64,000 nucleotides of DNA from Euptelea pleiosperma (GCA_035048495.1 CM068545.1:18572741-18636740), one strand, 5' to 3'. Shown: positions 40,680-53,807, counted from the stretch's first letter. The notes: generated by a model from the sequence alone, not told the origin. Made by a program: numbers and translations.

Positions 40680-43600
40680 TCAGGCGCCACTCAGGCAGTT
40701 TTCCCAAGTCCCATATCTAGAGCTGAAGCTCCCTCCTCCACTCTCCTGGGCATACTCCACAACAACTGCACGTGCACAAGCGTCCCAACTACTCGCCATC
40801 TCCCCAAGTGACATGGGCTGTGAATAGCAGCGAAGGGATGTACTGAACCACGACTTTGCCTTCACTAACAGATCTTTGTACTCATTACTGTCATAGCAAT
40901 GTATGAACCCAATTTTCATGTCAGAAAGGAAAATTTCTTTTTATGGTCAGAATAGGAAAAAGAAAAATAACTCTGAAAAGAATAATGATCCATCTTTCAG
41001 TGGGAAGAGCTCCATCCACTCAAAGGAAAATCTACCTCCAGTTCAGTGGATATTTAGATCCACACTGCAGGAAACCAGTTTGACCAGTATCCGAAAATCA
41101 ATGCCAAAGAGTCCAGCAGTGCAGATCTTGAGATCCAAGAGGTGAATGGCAGATCCAATTCGGACGGATCTCACAATTCTCAAGGGAAAGATACAGCCAT
41201 GAAAGAATATCCAACAGCCTAATTCTCTCACCTCAGGTTGACAGGCAACTTATCTAAGAGTACAGGAGAACAGTTTGGATAATTTGTGGAAACGAGCAAC
41301 CGTACAGGCAAAACCGGTGACTACAAAACCATAAAAGAAAAATATTAAATAAATGAACAAAAAGAAGAAAAAAAAAATCAACTTACCATGATCACACTGA
41401 AACTAGAAAGTTCACTAAGCTCACCATTTGAGCTGAAGAATTCTGTGACTTCAAGTTTGGACTAAGAGCCACGGCGCTGAAGGAGCACTTGACAATGGTT
41501 CCCTGACAGCCTTCAGCAATAGCTGCAGTCAGATCAACATCATCGTCACTGATAGCCACCACAGTATTGATTAGGTGCTGGTTTATCTCCCTGACTTCTT
41601 CCAACAGTGCATGGCTGACCTGCAACTAGGGACATTTCATTCTGAGTTCCCAAATCATGTCTGTCGTCTGAACAAAGCTATATTGCCCACAACATAAAAG
41701 CTAAATAGAACATTTTGGTTCAAAGAAAAAGGGGGAAAAGCAAATATGTTAAGAGTTCTTAGTTTATTTCCTTTATGTTTATATTACTAGGGGGAATGCC
41801 ACGTGCGATGCACGTGCACCTTACACATGGGAGCACTTTACACGTGGCACACTTGTAGAGATCACTGACCGTATCGATGTTTGGCACATCCCTAGGTGGA
41901 CCTATATGCAAAAAATCAGTCTGATTAGTGGTTTTGAAGGATTTGATTGGAGTCGTTTTCATGGCTTGATTTTTTACCATAGATTTCAAGCATTATTTGG
42001 GGTACTCAGATCCAAAGGTTTGAAATCACTAATCAGACTGATATTTGGTATATAGGTCCACCTAGGGATGGGACAAACATCCATAAGGTCAGTGGTCTCT
42101 AAGAGTGAGCCACGTGGCTTGTACTATTGTCCCTCATCATCATTGGCGTGCCAGATAACCTGAACTGTGAGGGGACATTTAATGAGGGAAGGTTTTACTT
42201 TGAAAGTAGAGAAGCCTCTAATTGTGTCACATGTGTGGCAACCCCGGTTGTTGCTTTGTAATAGTATAGATATAGATGGGCTTTTATGTAGAGTGTTTGG
42301 CCCGTAAGTTCTATTAATGTAAGTGGGCCCACACCACTTAAGTGAATAGTATATATATCTTAATGAAGAGGCCAAACAACTCTAGTTCGTGAGTCTCTCT
42401 CTTTCTCCTCTCAAACCCTAGAGCTTTACTTATAACAAAATAAAAATAACATATTCCAAGTATTTTTCTCCAGTTATCTCTTCATTTAAGATAATAACAT
42501 TGGTTTTCTTGAACTCAAGAATTAAATAAGAACATCTTCTTAAAAAAGGAAGCCCACATCATAAACCATAATCATCTTTTACATGTCAGAATTGTATAAT
42601 TTTGGGCTAGTTCAGTAGAACGGAGATCTGAGTCATATCAGTTACTTGAAGAAGTTGTTGTATATTTTAAAAATATTATATAATAAATTTTATATTATAT
42701 GCTATAATATATTTTAATGTATTGTATATAAAAAGATATTATTATTAGCATGCAGATAAATTACTTAGGATAACAAATATGGTCATAACAACTACATAAA
42801 TATATGCGTGGAACTGTATATCTAAATACATATAACTAATCTCTCACAAATACGGTCATTGGCGTTGCTTTAAAAAATATATATAAACATTCTTATGCCA
42901 TGTGTATTTTTTTATTAATTTATGTATTTCATTACACTCACATGTAGAAGGAACTTACATATAAGATCAATCGGTCTTTTCTTGGTTCTCATAGATTTTC
43001 TTAACCTAATTATTTTCCTTACATGTGTCGTGCCTTCCATTTTGTAATGTTCTTTTTGCACATATGAATTAAAGGGTCCTGATGAATTAAAATGTCTTAA
43101 GAAGTTGGAAGACCCTTCCTAGACCTGCCCTTCCTTTCGTATTAGAATTGGCAGTTTGAAATGAATCCGCAGTAAAAAAAACAATTTGACTGTTTGTCAC
43201 TAGGGGATTGTACGCCCAAACACTCAGATCTCTGAAGCTGAAACCTATGTATCCCATATCTCATATTTTCTGTTTCTGGTAGTGATTTTGATCCTCTTCT
43301 CCATTCTATTTCTCCAAAATTTCAAGACGGGATAGAAAGACCCTTGCATGGGAAGATTTCACTTACCAATCTGGTAAATAAATCAACAATGAAAGAAAAT
43401 TGATTTCTTCTTGGTTTCTATTATTATTTTGATATTATATACATAAACATATAACTTTAGGAATGGATACTTGTGTCAGTGCCAAACATGGATAAAAAGT
43501 GTTAGACACAAACCCTAGCAAACCCAATAAGCCGACATCTCCATAATGTTTATTCCATATACTAAGATGTATGTCCTAAAAATAATTTAGTTCATATAAA

Positions 43601-46373
43601 TACGATATAAAAGAAGTATACTTTGAAATACATTAAAATTGTACAAACATCATATTAATAATAGTTCAAGACAAGATCTATGACATATTATGGGCCTGTT
43701 TGGTTGCCATTTTCAAATAACTCGTTACATGGTTTTTCTTTATGATATGTTATAACAAGAAAATTCAGAGACTTTTACTAAAGAAAAAGTATTTAGCACA
43801 TCATATCATATCACAAACTTTGGAACCACAGAGAGAAGTTTCTTCAATAGCTCATAATCATATGCAGAAAACAGAATAACAAATATATTACCTCAACTCT
43901 GGGCCTCTTGATACTTGACGTTGCAGTTGACTCTAGGTCACATGTCTCCAGACCGTTTATATGCTTTAAACTATCATTTACACTTTCATCTGATGACACG
44001 GCATTCAAGGGCATTGCACTTGAGTGGCATCTCATTTTCTTTGTTACAGCCATTTCCTCTTCTGAGATGAAGTTCCTTGCTCGCAAACGACACTTCACTG
44101 TAGCCACCAAATCCTCCCCAACAGAAGCTCCAGATCCATTATCAGGTGCTGATCCTGCTATCATATCAACCATACTGACAGCTAACCCAATGTTACTGAC
44201 AGAGGCTCTGAATGCTTTAGGTGACATTGATTTTACCTAAAAAAGTTACAATTGCATTTGGATTTTACGATTCGCAAGAAATTTAGCTAAAAAAAGAACT
44301 CCAACAAAAAGATGTCTGTTGTGTCCATAGTCACAAAGTCGGGATTCGGCAATAAATCGGCAAGGGGTCAAGTCGGAAAAATTCGGTAAAAATCGGTAGA
44401 AATCGACAAAAATAGAAAATATATCATGGCATTTTTCAAGTTAGAAATGTTGTTTTTAACAAAACACATTTATATGATGAAAACCACATCTATAATTCCA
44501 TAGTAATAAGTCATAACTCATAAGCATGATATATCATTCATAATTCCAAAATCAGCAAAGTCGAAATCAAAAGGGGAAAAAATGGATCTCAGCCGATTAA
44601 TCGGCAAAATTCGGTAAAATCACTGATTAATCGCCATTTTTTTTTATTAATCGGAGATTTTACCGATTTTGCCGATTAATCGGCGATTGATTCGTGAAGT
44701 CAAAAAATCGGAGAATTTTGGAGAATTTTTTAAAAAATCGGAGATTTTTGTGACTAGGGTTGTGTCATGCAAGCAGATTTTACTGACATGACAAAACAAT
44801 CAGGATGGAATTAAATCAAAATTAACTAACCACTTTAATTAAGCGTTCTATAGGCTGCTCTGTTGCACTTGATTTGGCAGAGATGATTGTGGATGCAGTA
44901 CAATGAGTACTGTCTGGACTAGAAAACTCTGTGAGCAAGGGAGAAGCCGATATCCCTGGTGTGCCAATGGTAAGAGACTGTACTTGGGATAGTGCAACAG
45001 ATGTTTGTGGTTGTCCACTATTTCCAGCATTTGGGAGTGAAGAAACACCAGAAGTCTGTTTTTCGTGGTCGCCTGGCATAGGGGATGGAGTCAAGGGAGT
45101 GGAAGGAGAAGGGGCAATGAAAGGTGAGTTTGCAGATTGCAAAGGTGTTCCAGCTTTTGAAAGAGATGTTAGTAGGCTTTGCTGGTCAATCTGTGGAGAA
45201 GAATGCTGAGAAATTTGAGGGGATGCATCTTGGAGTTGGGGAGAAGAAATAGGAAACGGAGGACCTGTTTTTAGCTGTTGATCGTGATGTGCTGAGTGAT
45301 GTTGATGAAACATTCCTGATTTAACAGTCATGCCCTGTCTCAACTTCAAGTCATTGGCTTCATTAATCTGATGAAGCTGTGACATTTGGTGTGCTGCCAA
45401 CTGTGTAGATTGCTGTAGCCTTTGTTGGTATAGTTGCTGCTGGTGCTGTTTCAGTATCTGCTGCTCCTGTTGCTGAGTTAAGTGATGGGGCATTCGGTGC
45501 TGTTGTAATTGTTGTTTTGGTTGTTGTGTCTGCATCATTTTCTGCTCCTGTTGTTGCTTCAGATGCTGGTGATGGAGCATATTAATGTTTGCTTGTTGGG
45601 GTGCATTCACAGTATTTTGCTGTAGAGATCCCACAGCACCTTGCTGCAATGAACTCAGCGCATTTCCTTGTCCTGACTCCGAATTAGATCCAGGCTGCAT
45701 TGTCTTCATGATGTTTCGTTGTACAGCTGGAACCCCTAAATGGGTTGATAAAGAAGGCATGGAACCATGCTGTGTGCTTGTGACAGCAGTTGGCTGCATT
45801 GATGTTACTGAACTTTGTAAGTTCAACGATTGCATCAAGGGGTTCATCTGGTTGTCATGATGCTGCAGCTGAGAAATTTGAGTTTGTGGTAAGCGACCAC
45901 CAGGTGGCTGAAGTTGTTGCTGTGAATATGCAGGCTTCCTGGGCCTATATGAATTAATTAGATTAATGATCCTCTCCTCATAGGAATCCAGCTTCTCCTT
46001 GTAACCATGTGAAATATTAATTTTGGACATCTGTAAGAATGTTATCATGCGTTCCAACCAGGTCTTAAAATTAAAATTGTCAATATGTTCTGACTTTGTC
46101 GTCTGTGCAAGAGAATCATGCTGTAAAACAATAAAAGAATAGCATACAATCAACACCATCAGAAACAATCAAATATCAATGGAGAGAAGAATAACTAACC
46201 AACAACTGATACCTGTGGTGTACTTTCTTTTTCTTTAATAGTTAAATTCCAGTGATGAATTACAACAGAGTAAGGAGAAGGAAAAAAAAACTAAGCACCT
46301 GCTGGCATTTGACAACGATTCTTTTGTAAATTTCATTCAGATCAGGCAAGTACGTTTCCTTCATGAATTTAAT
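40680..46373 (-). CDS. MED15A: Mediator subunit 15a, C-terminal 733 codons (5' part outside window)
   Basis: Exons in order: 46299-46373, 44831-46120, 43892-44236, 41425-41619, 41232-41320 and 40680-40887, all GT-AG and phase-consistent (2202 nt, 733 aa plus stop). The product is a Mediator tail subunit that links transcription factors to RNA polymerase II. Seen in order: [15 protein letters not shown] and [16 protein letters not shown] (the segment after the KIX region), a long Gln-rich tract with [13 protein letters not shown], Ser/Pro-rich [67 protein letters not shown] and the conserved end [15 protein letters not shown]. The N-terminal KIX domain and roughly half the protein should lie beyond 64000, across an intron of more than 17.6 kb that holds the Copia/LINE nest. 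Whether the gene is still spliced correctly cannot be seen. Confidence 0.93.
41620..43891 (-). other. MED15 intron (2.3 kb) with an R2 fold-back
   Basis: A GT-AG intron. Besides the R2 element (41790-42130) it is AT-rich, and I see nothing further in 42131-43891. Confidence 0.75.
41790..42130. mobile_element. Dispersed repeat R2, best fold-back copy
   Basis: Inverted arms: CATCCCTAGGTGGACCTATA with CAGTCTGATTAGTG at the left, and CACTAATCAGACTG with GGTCCACCTAGGGATGGG at the right. GTGGCAC and GAGCCACGTGGC lie outside them. Degenerate copies occur near 5830-6600, 19240-19760, 34890-35260, 38230-38510 and 39480-39760. The superfamily was not assigned. Confidence 0.65.
44326..44758. mobile_element. 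hAT-type MITE in a MED15 intron
   Basis: The termini CATAGTCACAAA and TTTGTGACTAGG are inverted repeats with one mismatch, flanked by an exact 8-bp duplication GTTGTGTC (44318-44325 and 44759-44766), as for hAT elements. The interior is built from reiterated ATCGG, ATTCGG and CGATTAATCGG words. 433 bp, no ORF. Confidence 0.85.
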
Positions 46374-46957
46374 CTGCAAAGAAAATCAGAATTTATCCAT
46401 GGTAATAGGCTTCATATCTTAACCAGCTGATATGAAAATATGCAGTGTGCCATAGTGTAAAAATGTCGATGCGTTTATTCACGCAAAGTGAAGAAAGTAA
46501 TGCACAACTGGTAGATAAGGATGCCGTGCTATGATAGAACCAGAAAAAAGCTACCTAATAAATATTAATGGAAGCATGTCTCTAGCATATAAGGATCTCA
46601 AGAAAAGACGAGAAAAAGAAGAATATAAAAAAAATTCTCGAAGTACATAGGGAGAGATGTAATAAGTTTTCACTTTAATTGATTTTGTGAAAATTTAGTC
46701 TTTTTACATCTAAATTACATTAGCTTTTTGTCAACAATTCTTACTGAGGGTAGATTAGCAATTTTACTATTATCATAGGTGAACATGTGCCATGATATAA
46801 GAAGTAAACAAATATTGAAACCTTATTAGATGAAAAAATCTGAGAGATCTTGGTCCAAGGGACTGAGGAAGAAGACCCTCCCCCTCAGATAGGCCAAAGG
46901 AACCTGAGAAAGACTTCTTGGATGATTATACCCCCTATTGATGAATATTGTTCTGAG
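46374..46957 (-). other. MED15 intron sequence next to the Copia nest
   Basis: This is the original intron sequence between the exon at 46299-46373 and the Copia A insertion. No exon, repeat or other feature recognised. Confidence 0.6.
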
Positions 46958-47179
46958 AGTTGAATTGCTAAATTAGGGTTAGGGTTAGGTTTAGGATCAA
47001 AGAGAGAAAGAGAAGAGAGAAAATTGGAAGAAGGATGTCATGTGAACTTAGTCACAATGACTCCATAAATCTTATTTATGTAGAAGAATTATAGAAAAGA
47101 CAAATATACCCCTCAAGGGGGTATTTACAGAACTACCCCCGATACATATAAAATATGTATTTCTACGTATATGATAACA
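46958..47179 (-). repeat. Copia A 3' LTR (222 bp)
   Basis: On the minus strand it begins TGTTATCATATACG and ends ATTCAACT, like both LTRs of Copia B. It holds tandem telomere-like CCCTAA units (46973-46995). The GA-rich polypurine tract and the pol stop codon (47187-47189) lie immediately upstream in the element's direction. Confidence 0.85.
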
Positions 47180-47186
47180 CTCCCCC

Positions 47187-48436
47187 TCAAGTTGGTGCAT
47201 AGATATCTCTCATGCCCAACTTGCACAAGCACTTATGGAGTTGCCAACTGGGAACTCCCTTCGTGAAAACATCTGCAACCTATTCATCAATCTTTACAAA
47301 TGGGGTGCACACTGCCCCAGCAATAATCTTCTCTCTAATGAAGTGTTGGTCCACCTCAATGTGTTTAGCACGATCATGCTGAACGGGATTGTGAGATGCT
47401 GATGGCGGCCTTGTTGTCACAATATAAGCTCACAGACCCTGAAACTGGGAAACCAAGTTCAGCAACGAATAATTTCAACCAAAGCATCTCACACAAGCCA
47501 TGAGCCATTGCTCTGAATTCGGTCTCTGCACTAGATTTGGCGACAACGGGTTGCTTCTTGCTTCTCCAAGTGACCAGATTGCCCCCAACAAAGGTGCAAT
47601 ATCCAGAAGTGGATCTCCGATCATCTTTAGCCCCTGCCCAGTCTGCATCGGTATAAGCCACTATACGCATATGGCCATTCTTCTCAAATAGAAGACCTCT
47701 ACCAGGAGTTGACTTGAGATACCTCAAGATCCGATGTGCTGCCTCTAAATGAACACCTCTGGGTGAGTGCATATACTGACTGATCACACTCACTGTATAG
47801 ACATTGTCGGGTCAAGTCAGGGAGAGATAGATCAATCGCCCAACTAGCCTATGAAAGCTCCCTACATCCTGTAGTAGCTCACCACTGGCATTTGCTAGCT
47901 GGTGATTCTGCTCTATAGGAGTTTCCACTGGTTTGGTACACAACCTGCCTGAGTCTTGTAACAAGTCTAAGACATACTTCCTCTGAGAGATGAAGATCCC
48001 CTGACTGGATCTTGCAACTTCAATGCTTAGGAAGTATTTGAGAGGTCCTAGATCTTTGGTTTCAAACTCCTCCGCTAACTGACGCTTCAGTTTGGCTACC
48101 TCTGCAGCATCATTCCCTGTGAGAATGATGTCATCGACATAAACAATGAGGGCAGTGGTGTTCTTCCATTGATGCTTCACAAATAGGACGTGATCGGCCT
48201 GACTTTGAGTGTAACCCAGCTTCTTCACGGCTAGGGTGAATCTCTCAAACCATGCCCTTGGAGATTGTTTAAGCCCATAGAGGGCTTTTTTCAATCTACA
48301 CACCTTGCTACTATGTCCTGGTGGAGTGAATCTAGGAGGAGGCACCATGTAGACTTCTTCATGTAGGTCCCCATGAAGAAAAGCATTCACATCCAGCTGA
48401 TGCAAAGGCCACTCTTGGTTTGCTGCCACTGACAAC
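47187..48436 (-). pseudogene. Copia A pol, distal part (reverse transcriptase and RNase H)
   Basis: Visible on the minus strand: [35 protein letters not shown], the RT active site VYVDDIILTGND, RPVETPIEQ-like text, then RNase H DADWAGAKDDRRSTSGYC and CDNKAAIS. Defects include a TGA stop at 47812-47814 in place of a conserved Arg codon and a 2-bp deletion after CDNKAAIS. The sequence is cut at 48436 by Copia B and resumes at 54041. Confidence 0.9.
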
Positions 48437-48652
48437 TGTTATCATATACGTATTTTATATGTATCGGGGGTAGTTTTGTAAATACCCCCTTGAGGGGTAT
48501 ATTTGTCTTTAGTATTTGGGACTTACATAAATAAGATTTATGGAGTCATTGTGACCTAATCACAGTAGACATCCTTTTGTCTCTCTCTCTTCTCCACTCT
48601 CTATTCTCTCTTCTCCCAACCTAACCCTAATCCTAATTCTTCAAATCCAACT
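48437..48652 (+). repeat. Copia B 5' LTR (216 bp)
   Basis: It starts TGTTATCATATACG and ends AAATCCAACT, immediately followed by the primer-binding site. It lacks a 10-bp segment (AGAAATACGT) that is present in the 3' LTR. Confidence 0.92.
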
Positions 48653-48664
48653 TGGTATCAAAGC
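48653..48664 (+). other. Primer-binding site of Copia B
   Basis: TGGTATCAAAGC is the near-complement of the 3' end of initiator methionine tRNA, the standard primer of plant Copia elements. It abuts the LTR directly. Confidence 0.8.
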
Positions 48665-49417
48665 CATCCGCCGCCGAGGCTTGCCAAAGTATTCTTAAAG
48701 ACAAACCAAGAGCAATCTGACGTCTGCTGACGTCATCTGACCGTACGGCTAACGTCATCAACCATATGGACACGAAAATTGAGGTCGGCTGAAACTTCTC
48801 TACTTGGTAGAGATCCTTTTTTCCTATTTTTTGGGGAGTTTTTGATCTATATGGGGTGTTTTCTGGCCATTATTCTAGGATTTTTCGCAAAAACCAGTTT
48901 GTAAACCAACTCATTTTTCAGTCCTAAATGAACTCTTTCGGGGGGTTTATGGCTTCGATCTAGTACCCCCCTATCTAACCAACATGTGGATACCTTATTT
49001 ACATGGATCCATCAAGATCTGAGATCTGTGGGAAGTTTTCTTCCCAAGGTAGTTACCGCCGGTGGCTTTTTTGCCCAAATGACCATTGGTTTGATCTGCT
49101 AGCCCCCTCAATCGACTCTAAACACTGTTAGTTTGTGTTTTTCTGAGTCTAGGATACCTTATTGCATCTCTCTACCTATTCTCCTCTTATATCGGCCACT
49201 TATACCCTTTGTTGAGGTTCGTATGGGTGTATATTGAGTCCCATTCTCCATCTGGTTATTCTCTTGATTACTTGGAGGTTTTTTTGGATCCTATATACCT
49301 TTCTTTGATGTTCCTATAGTCTGTGGTGGGGCTCCTTAGCCGTTTTCTAGCCCTCGATTGATTTTCTGTGACTTTTCGGTGCTCGTATATAGCTGTTCTT
49401 GGCTGTAGTAGTTCTTC

Positions 49418-52400
49418 ATGGCAGATCCTCCACCTCCAGTGGTTACTCCGCCTTCGGCTTCTCCTTCAGGGTCAGAAGTTGGCATCGACACTCCCTCCAC
49501 TGGTATTGGAGGCCCAATGGTGCATCACTTGGCTTATGAGAACCCAAGTTTACAGATCACCTCTGTGAAGTTAGATGGCAAGAATTACTTGCGTTGGGCT
49601 TAGGCAGCACAGTTGTTTATTGGCAGCCGTGGAAAGCTCGGTCACATTACAAGGGATATGGTTGAGCCTCCCAAGACTGATCCCTCTTATCGACAGTGGT
49701 AGACAGATGATCTTACTGTCCTGTCATGGCTCCTCAACTCTATGTAGCCTGATATCAGTGAGAGTTTCTTATTCATGCGCACAGCGCAAGAGATTTGGGA
49801 GATCACTGAGAAGACCTATTCGCAGCAGCAGAACGATGGACACGCGTTTCAGTTGAGATAGACTATCTCCCACTTCCGGCAAGGGGAGAAGTCTCTTTCT
49901 CAGTACTATACTGCTCTTCGTACCTTGTGGCAGGAGCTTGATCATTATTACTCCTATCAGCCTCTCAATCCCACAGAGATTGCCCCCTTTCGTCGATATG
50001 TAGAAAAGGGCCGGATCTTTGACTTTCTTGCTGGTCTCAATCCTTCTTATGAGCTGGCTCGTGTTCAGATCTTGAGTAGCAGGGTGGATCTTCCCTCTCT
50101 TAGTGAGGTGTACGCCTATCTTCAGAGTGAAGAGAGTAGGCGGATCTCTCTTCAGAGTGAGTATCTCCTTCCAGAGTGATCCGCGCTAGCTGCCTCTCCT
50201 GCTTATCAACTTCAGCAGTCACAGCAGCCTCAGCTCATCTTATCAGACTCCTGTCTCGACTCCATCTATGGTCCTACTGGACCTTCTTCTGGGAAGTCTT
50301 TGACTCGAGAGAGGCCCAAGTGCGATTTCTGTGGCAAGTTAGGGCATGTGCGTGCCAAATGTTAGAAGTTACATGGTTGCCTTAGCCAGCATGGGTCTTC
50401 TGGTGCTCATACTGCCAGTGTGGATACTTCGGGTTTAGCTCCTCCTGGACAGTCTCTGACTATCTCTCCGACTGGTGGTATCTCAGCCACAGAGCTTGCA
50501 GGTCTTCGACGATTGCTTCAGCAGCTGGATGGTCCTACTGCCACATCGTCTACCTCCTTTGCCCAGTTAGGTAACCCTAGACCTGCTCATCATGTGTCTC
50601 TTCCATCGTCCAGTCCCACTTGGATCATTGATTCTGGGGTTTCAGAACACATGACGGGCATGTCTTCTTTATTTTCCAGTTATACTATCTGTTCTGGCCG
50701 TGATAAGTTGAAGACAGCTGATGGCACCTTATCTTCTGTGTCTGGGAAAGGGAATATCCTTCCCTCTTCCCAATTGCTTCTTTCATCTGTTTTGCATGTT
50801 CCCAGATTTACTTCTAACCTACTTTCTGTTAGTGCTTTGACTAAAACCCTAAATGCAGTGCCACTTTTTCCCCTACTTCTTGTGTCTTTCAGGACCTAGA
50901 GACGAGGAGGACGATTGGCACTAGACATGAAGCTCATGGCCTCTACCTTCTGGATGGACACCTTCCTGAGCCCGCAGCACTACAGTCTTCTGCTAGTAGT
51001 AGTAGTAGTAGGATACATGTTTTGAACTGACATGCTCGTCTGGGGCATGTCTCTTTTTAGTATTTGAAACTTTTATTTCCTAGTTTGTTTACTTCTGTTT
51101 CTTTTTCTGCTTTACACTGTGAGACATGTGAGCTCTCCAAGCATTGTTGATCCAATTATCCCTCCAGAGGTAATAGAAGTTCTACTTGTTTTGACATTGT
51201 GCATTCTGATGTATGGGGACCTTCCCCAACTACTTCTATCTTTGGCTTCCACTACTCCATTTCCTTTGTTGATGATCATACTAGGTGTAGATGGGTTTAT
51301 CTCATGAAAACCAAGGATGAAGCTCATTCCATCTTTTAGGGTTTTCATAAGAGAATCCAAACCCAATATGGTATCTCCATCAAGGTTCTTCGTACTGACC
51401 AGGGTGGAGAATATATGTTTGGGGGCCTTCAACACTACCTTCTTGACCATGGGATTTGTCATCAAAATTCTTGTAGCTACACCCCTCAACAGAATGGTGT
51501 AGTTGAGAGAAAAATGCGACATTTGACTGAGATAGCTAGATCTATTTTGATTGGCTCTCATGTCCCCAAGACCTATTGGTCAGATGCTGTGTTGACGGCT
51601 GCTACTTGAGTAACAGAATACCCTCTCGTGTTCTCAATTTTAAATCTCCTATTCAGGTTCTTTCACCTGATTCTCCTCTTTTCTCTGTTCCTTCTCGCAT
51701 CTTTGGGTGTGTATGTTATGTACATATCCTTGGTCCTCATTGCACCAAACTAGATCCCAAAGCACTCAAGTGCGTCTTTCTCGGTTACTCATCTACCTAT
51801 AAAGGGTACAAGTGTTACCATCCATCCTCTGGGAAGAAGTTTGTCTGCATGGATGTCACCTTCCGTGAGGAGCTTTCTTTTTTCTCTCCCACCTCTCTTC
51901 AAGGGGAGAGTAGTAATGAAGAGAGGTGGAATGTTCCTCTTCCTGCTATATCCTTATCTCCTCTAGAATTTAAGAGGCCTCCACTTACTCATACTACTAG
52001 TGTTATTGACAGTGCTCCTGGAGCTCAAAGTCTATAACAGAAGGGAGAAAGCCACAACCGATCCAGTACCAGTGGTTCCTACCTTGGATTCAGGTAATCC
52101 TCCACCTCTTTCTATGCCTGTCATTTTTCCTTCTACTGATGCTTCTGATCTTCCCATTGCTCTAAGAAAAGGAGTCAGAAGCTGCACTCAGCATCCTCTG
52201 AGCCACTTTGTCTCCTATGATGCCTTGTCCCCCTCCTATAAAGTCTTTATCACTTCCCTTTCCACTATTCCTATACCCTCTTCAGTGGCAGAAGGGTTGG
52301 CTTAACCAAGATGGAAATCTGCTATGATAGAGGAAATGAGAGCTCTGGACAAGAATGGGACATGGGAGCTTGTTGACCTGCCAAGAGGCAAGAAACCTGT

Positions 52401-53807
52401 GGGTTGCAGATAGGTGTTCACAGTCAAACACAAGGCAGACGGGTCAATTGAGAAGTACAAGGCGAGATTAGTAGCCAAGGGGTACACCCAAACCTATGGG
52501 ATTGATTATGTGGAGACCTTTGCACCTGTGGCAAAGATGAACTCCATCAGGGTATTGTTGTCAATGGCGAATCAAGAGTGGCCTTTGCATCAGCTGGATG
52601 TGAAGAATGCTTTTTTCATGGGGACCTACATGAAGAAGTCTACATGGTGCCTCCTCCTGGATTCACACCACCAGGACATAGTAGCAAGGTGTGTAGACTG
52701 AAGAAAGCCCTCTATGGGCTTAAACAATTTCCAAGGGCATGGTTCGAGAGATTCACCCTAGCCGTGAAGAAGCTGTGTTACACTCAAAGACAGGCCGACC
52801 ACACCCTGTTTGTGAAGCATCAAGGGAAGAACACCACTGCCCTCATTGTTTATGTCGATGACATCATTCTCACAGGGAATGATGCTGCAGAGGTAGCCAA
52901 ACTGAAGCGTCAGTTAGCGGAGGAGTTTGAAACCAAAGATCTAGGACCTCTCAAATACTTCCTAAGCATTGAAGTTGCAAGATCCAGTCAGGGGATCTTC
53001 ATCTCTCAGAGGAAGTATGTCTTAGACTTGTTACAAGACTCAGGCAGGTTGTGTACCAAACCAGTGGAAACTCCTATAGAGCAGAATCACCAGCTAGCAG
53101 ATGCCAGTGGTGAGCTACTACAGGATGTAGGGAGCTTTCATAGGCTAGTTGGGCGATTGATCTATCTCTCCCTGACTTGACCTGACAATGTCTATGCAGT
53201 GAGTGTGATCAGTCAGTATATGCACTCACCCAGAGGTGTTCATTTAGAGGCAGCACATCGGATCTTGAGGTATCTCAAGTCAACTCCTGGTAGAGGTCTT
53301 CTATTTGAGAAGAATGGCCATATGCGTATAGTGGCTTATACCGATGCAGACTGGGCAGGGGCTAAAGATGATCGGAGATCCACTTCTGGATATTGCACCT
53401 TTGTTGGGGGCAATCTGGTCACTTGGAGAAGCAAGAAGCAACCCGTTGTCGCCAGATCTAGTGCAGAGGCCGAATTCAGAGCAATGGCTCATGGCTTGTG
53501 TGAGATGCTTTGGTTGAAATTATTGGTTGCTGAACTTGGTTTCCCAGTTTCAGGGTCTGTGAGCTTATATTGTGACAACAAGGCCGCCATCGGCATTGCT
53601 CACAATCCCGTTCAGCATGATCGTGCCAAACACATTGAGGTGGACCGACACTTCATTAGAGAGAAGATTATTGCTGGGGCAGTGTGCACCCCATTTGTGA
53701 AGACTGATGAACAGGTTGCAGATGTTGTCACGAAGGGAGTTCCCAGTTGGCAACTCCATAAGTGCTTGTGCAAGTTGGACATGAGAGATATCTATGCACC
53801 AACTTAA
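49418..53807 (+). pseudogene. Copia B gag-pol, degraded
   Basis: Order: gag from MADPPPPVVTPPSAS with YLRWA and FLFMRTA; zinc knuckle CDFCGKLGHVRAKC (about 50320); protease with IIDSG (about 50625); integrase with QNGVVERKMRHLTEIARS (about 51490-51540); RT from [20 protein letters not shown] to VYVDDIILTGND; RNase H with DADWAGAKDDRRSTSGYC; and a complete C terminus ending MRDIYAPT. Many breaks are visible, including TAG at 49601, 49700, 49745 and 52411, a TGA at 53178-53180 and several frameshifts. It cannot make a polyprotein. Confidence 0.92.

Noticed and set aside
44931..45860. Plus-strand ORFs opposite the MED15 Gln-rich exon
   Set aside because: Cys/Val-rich readings are the antisense of CAG-rich coding sequence. 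The minus strand is the conserved one.
51112..51561. 149-aa minus-strand ORF and a related plus-strand ORF at 54990-55475
   Set aside because: Antisense shadows of the Copia B and Copia A integrase regions, which are on opposite strands.
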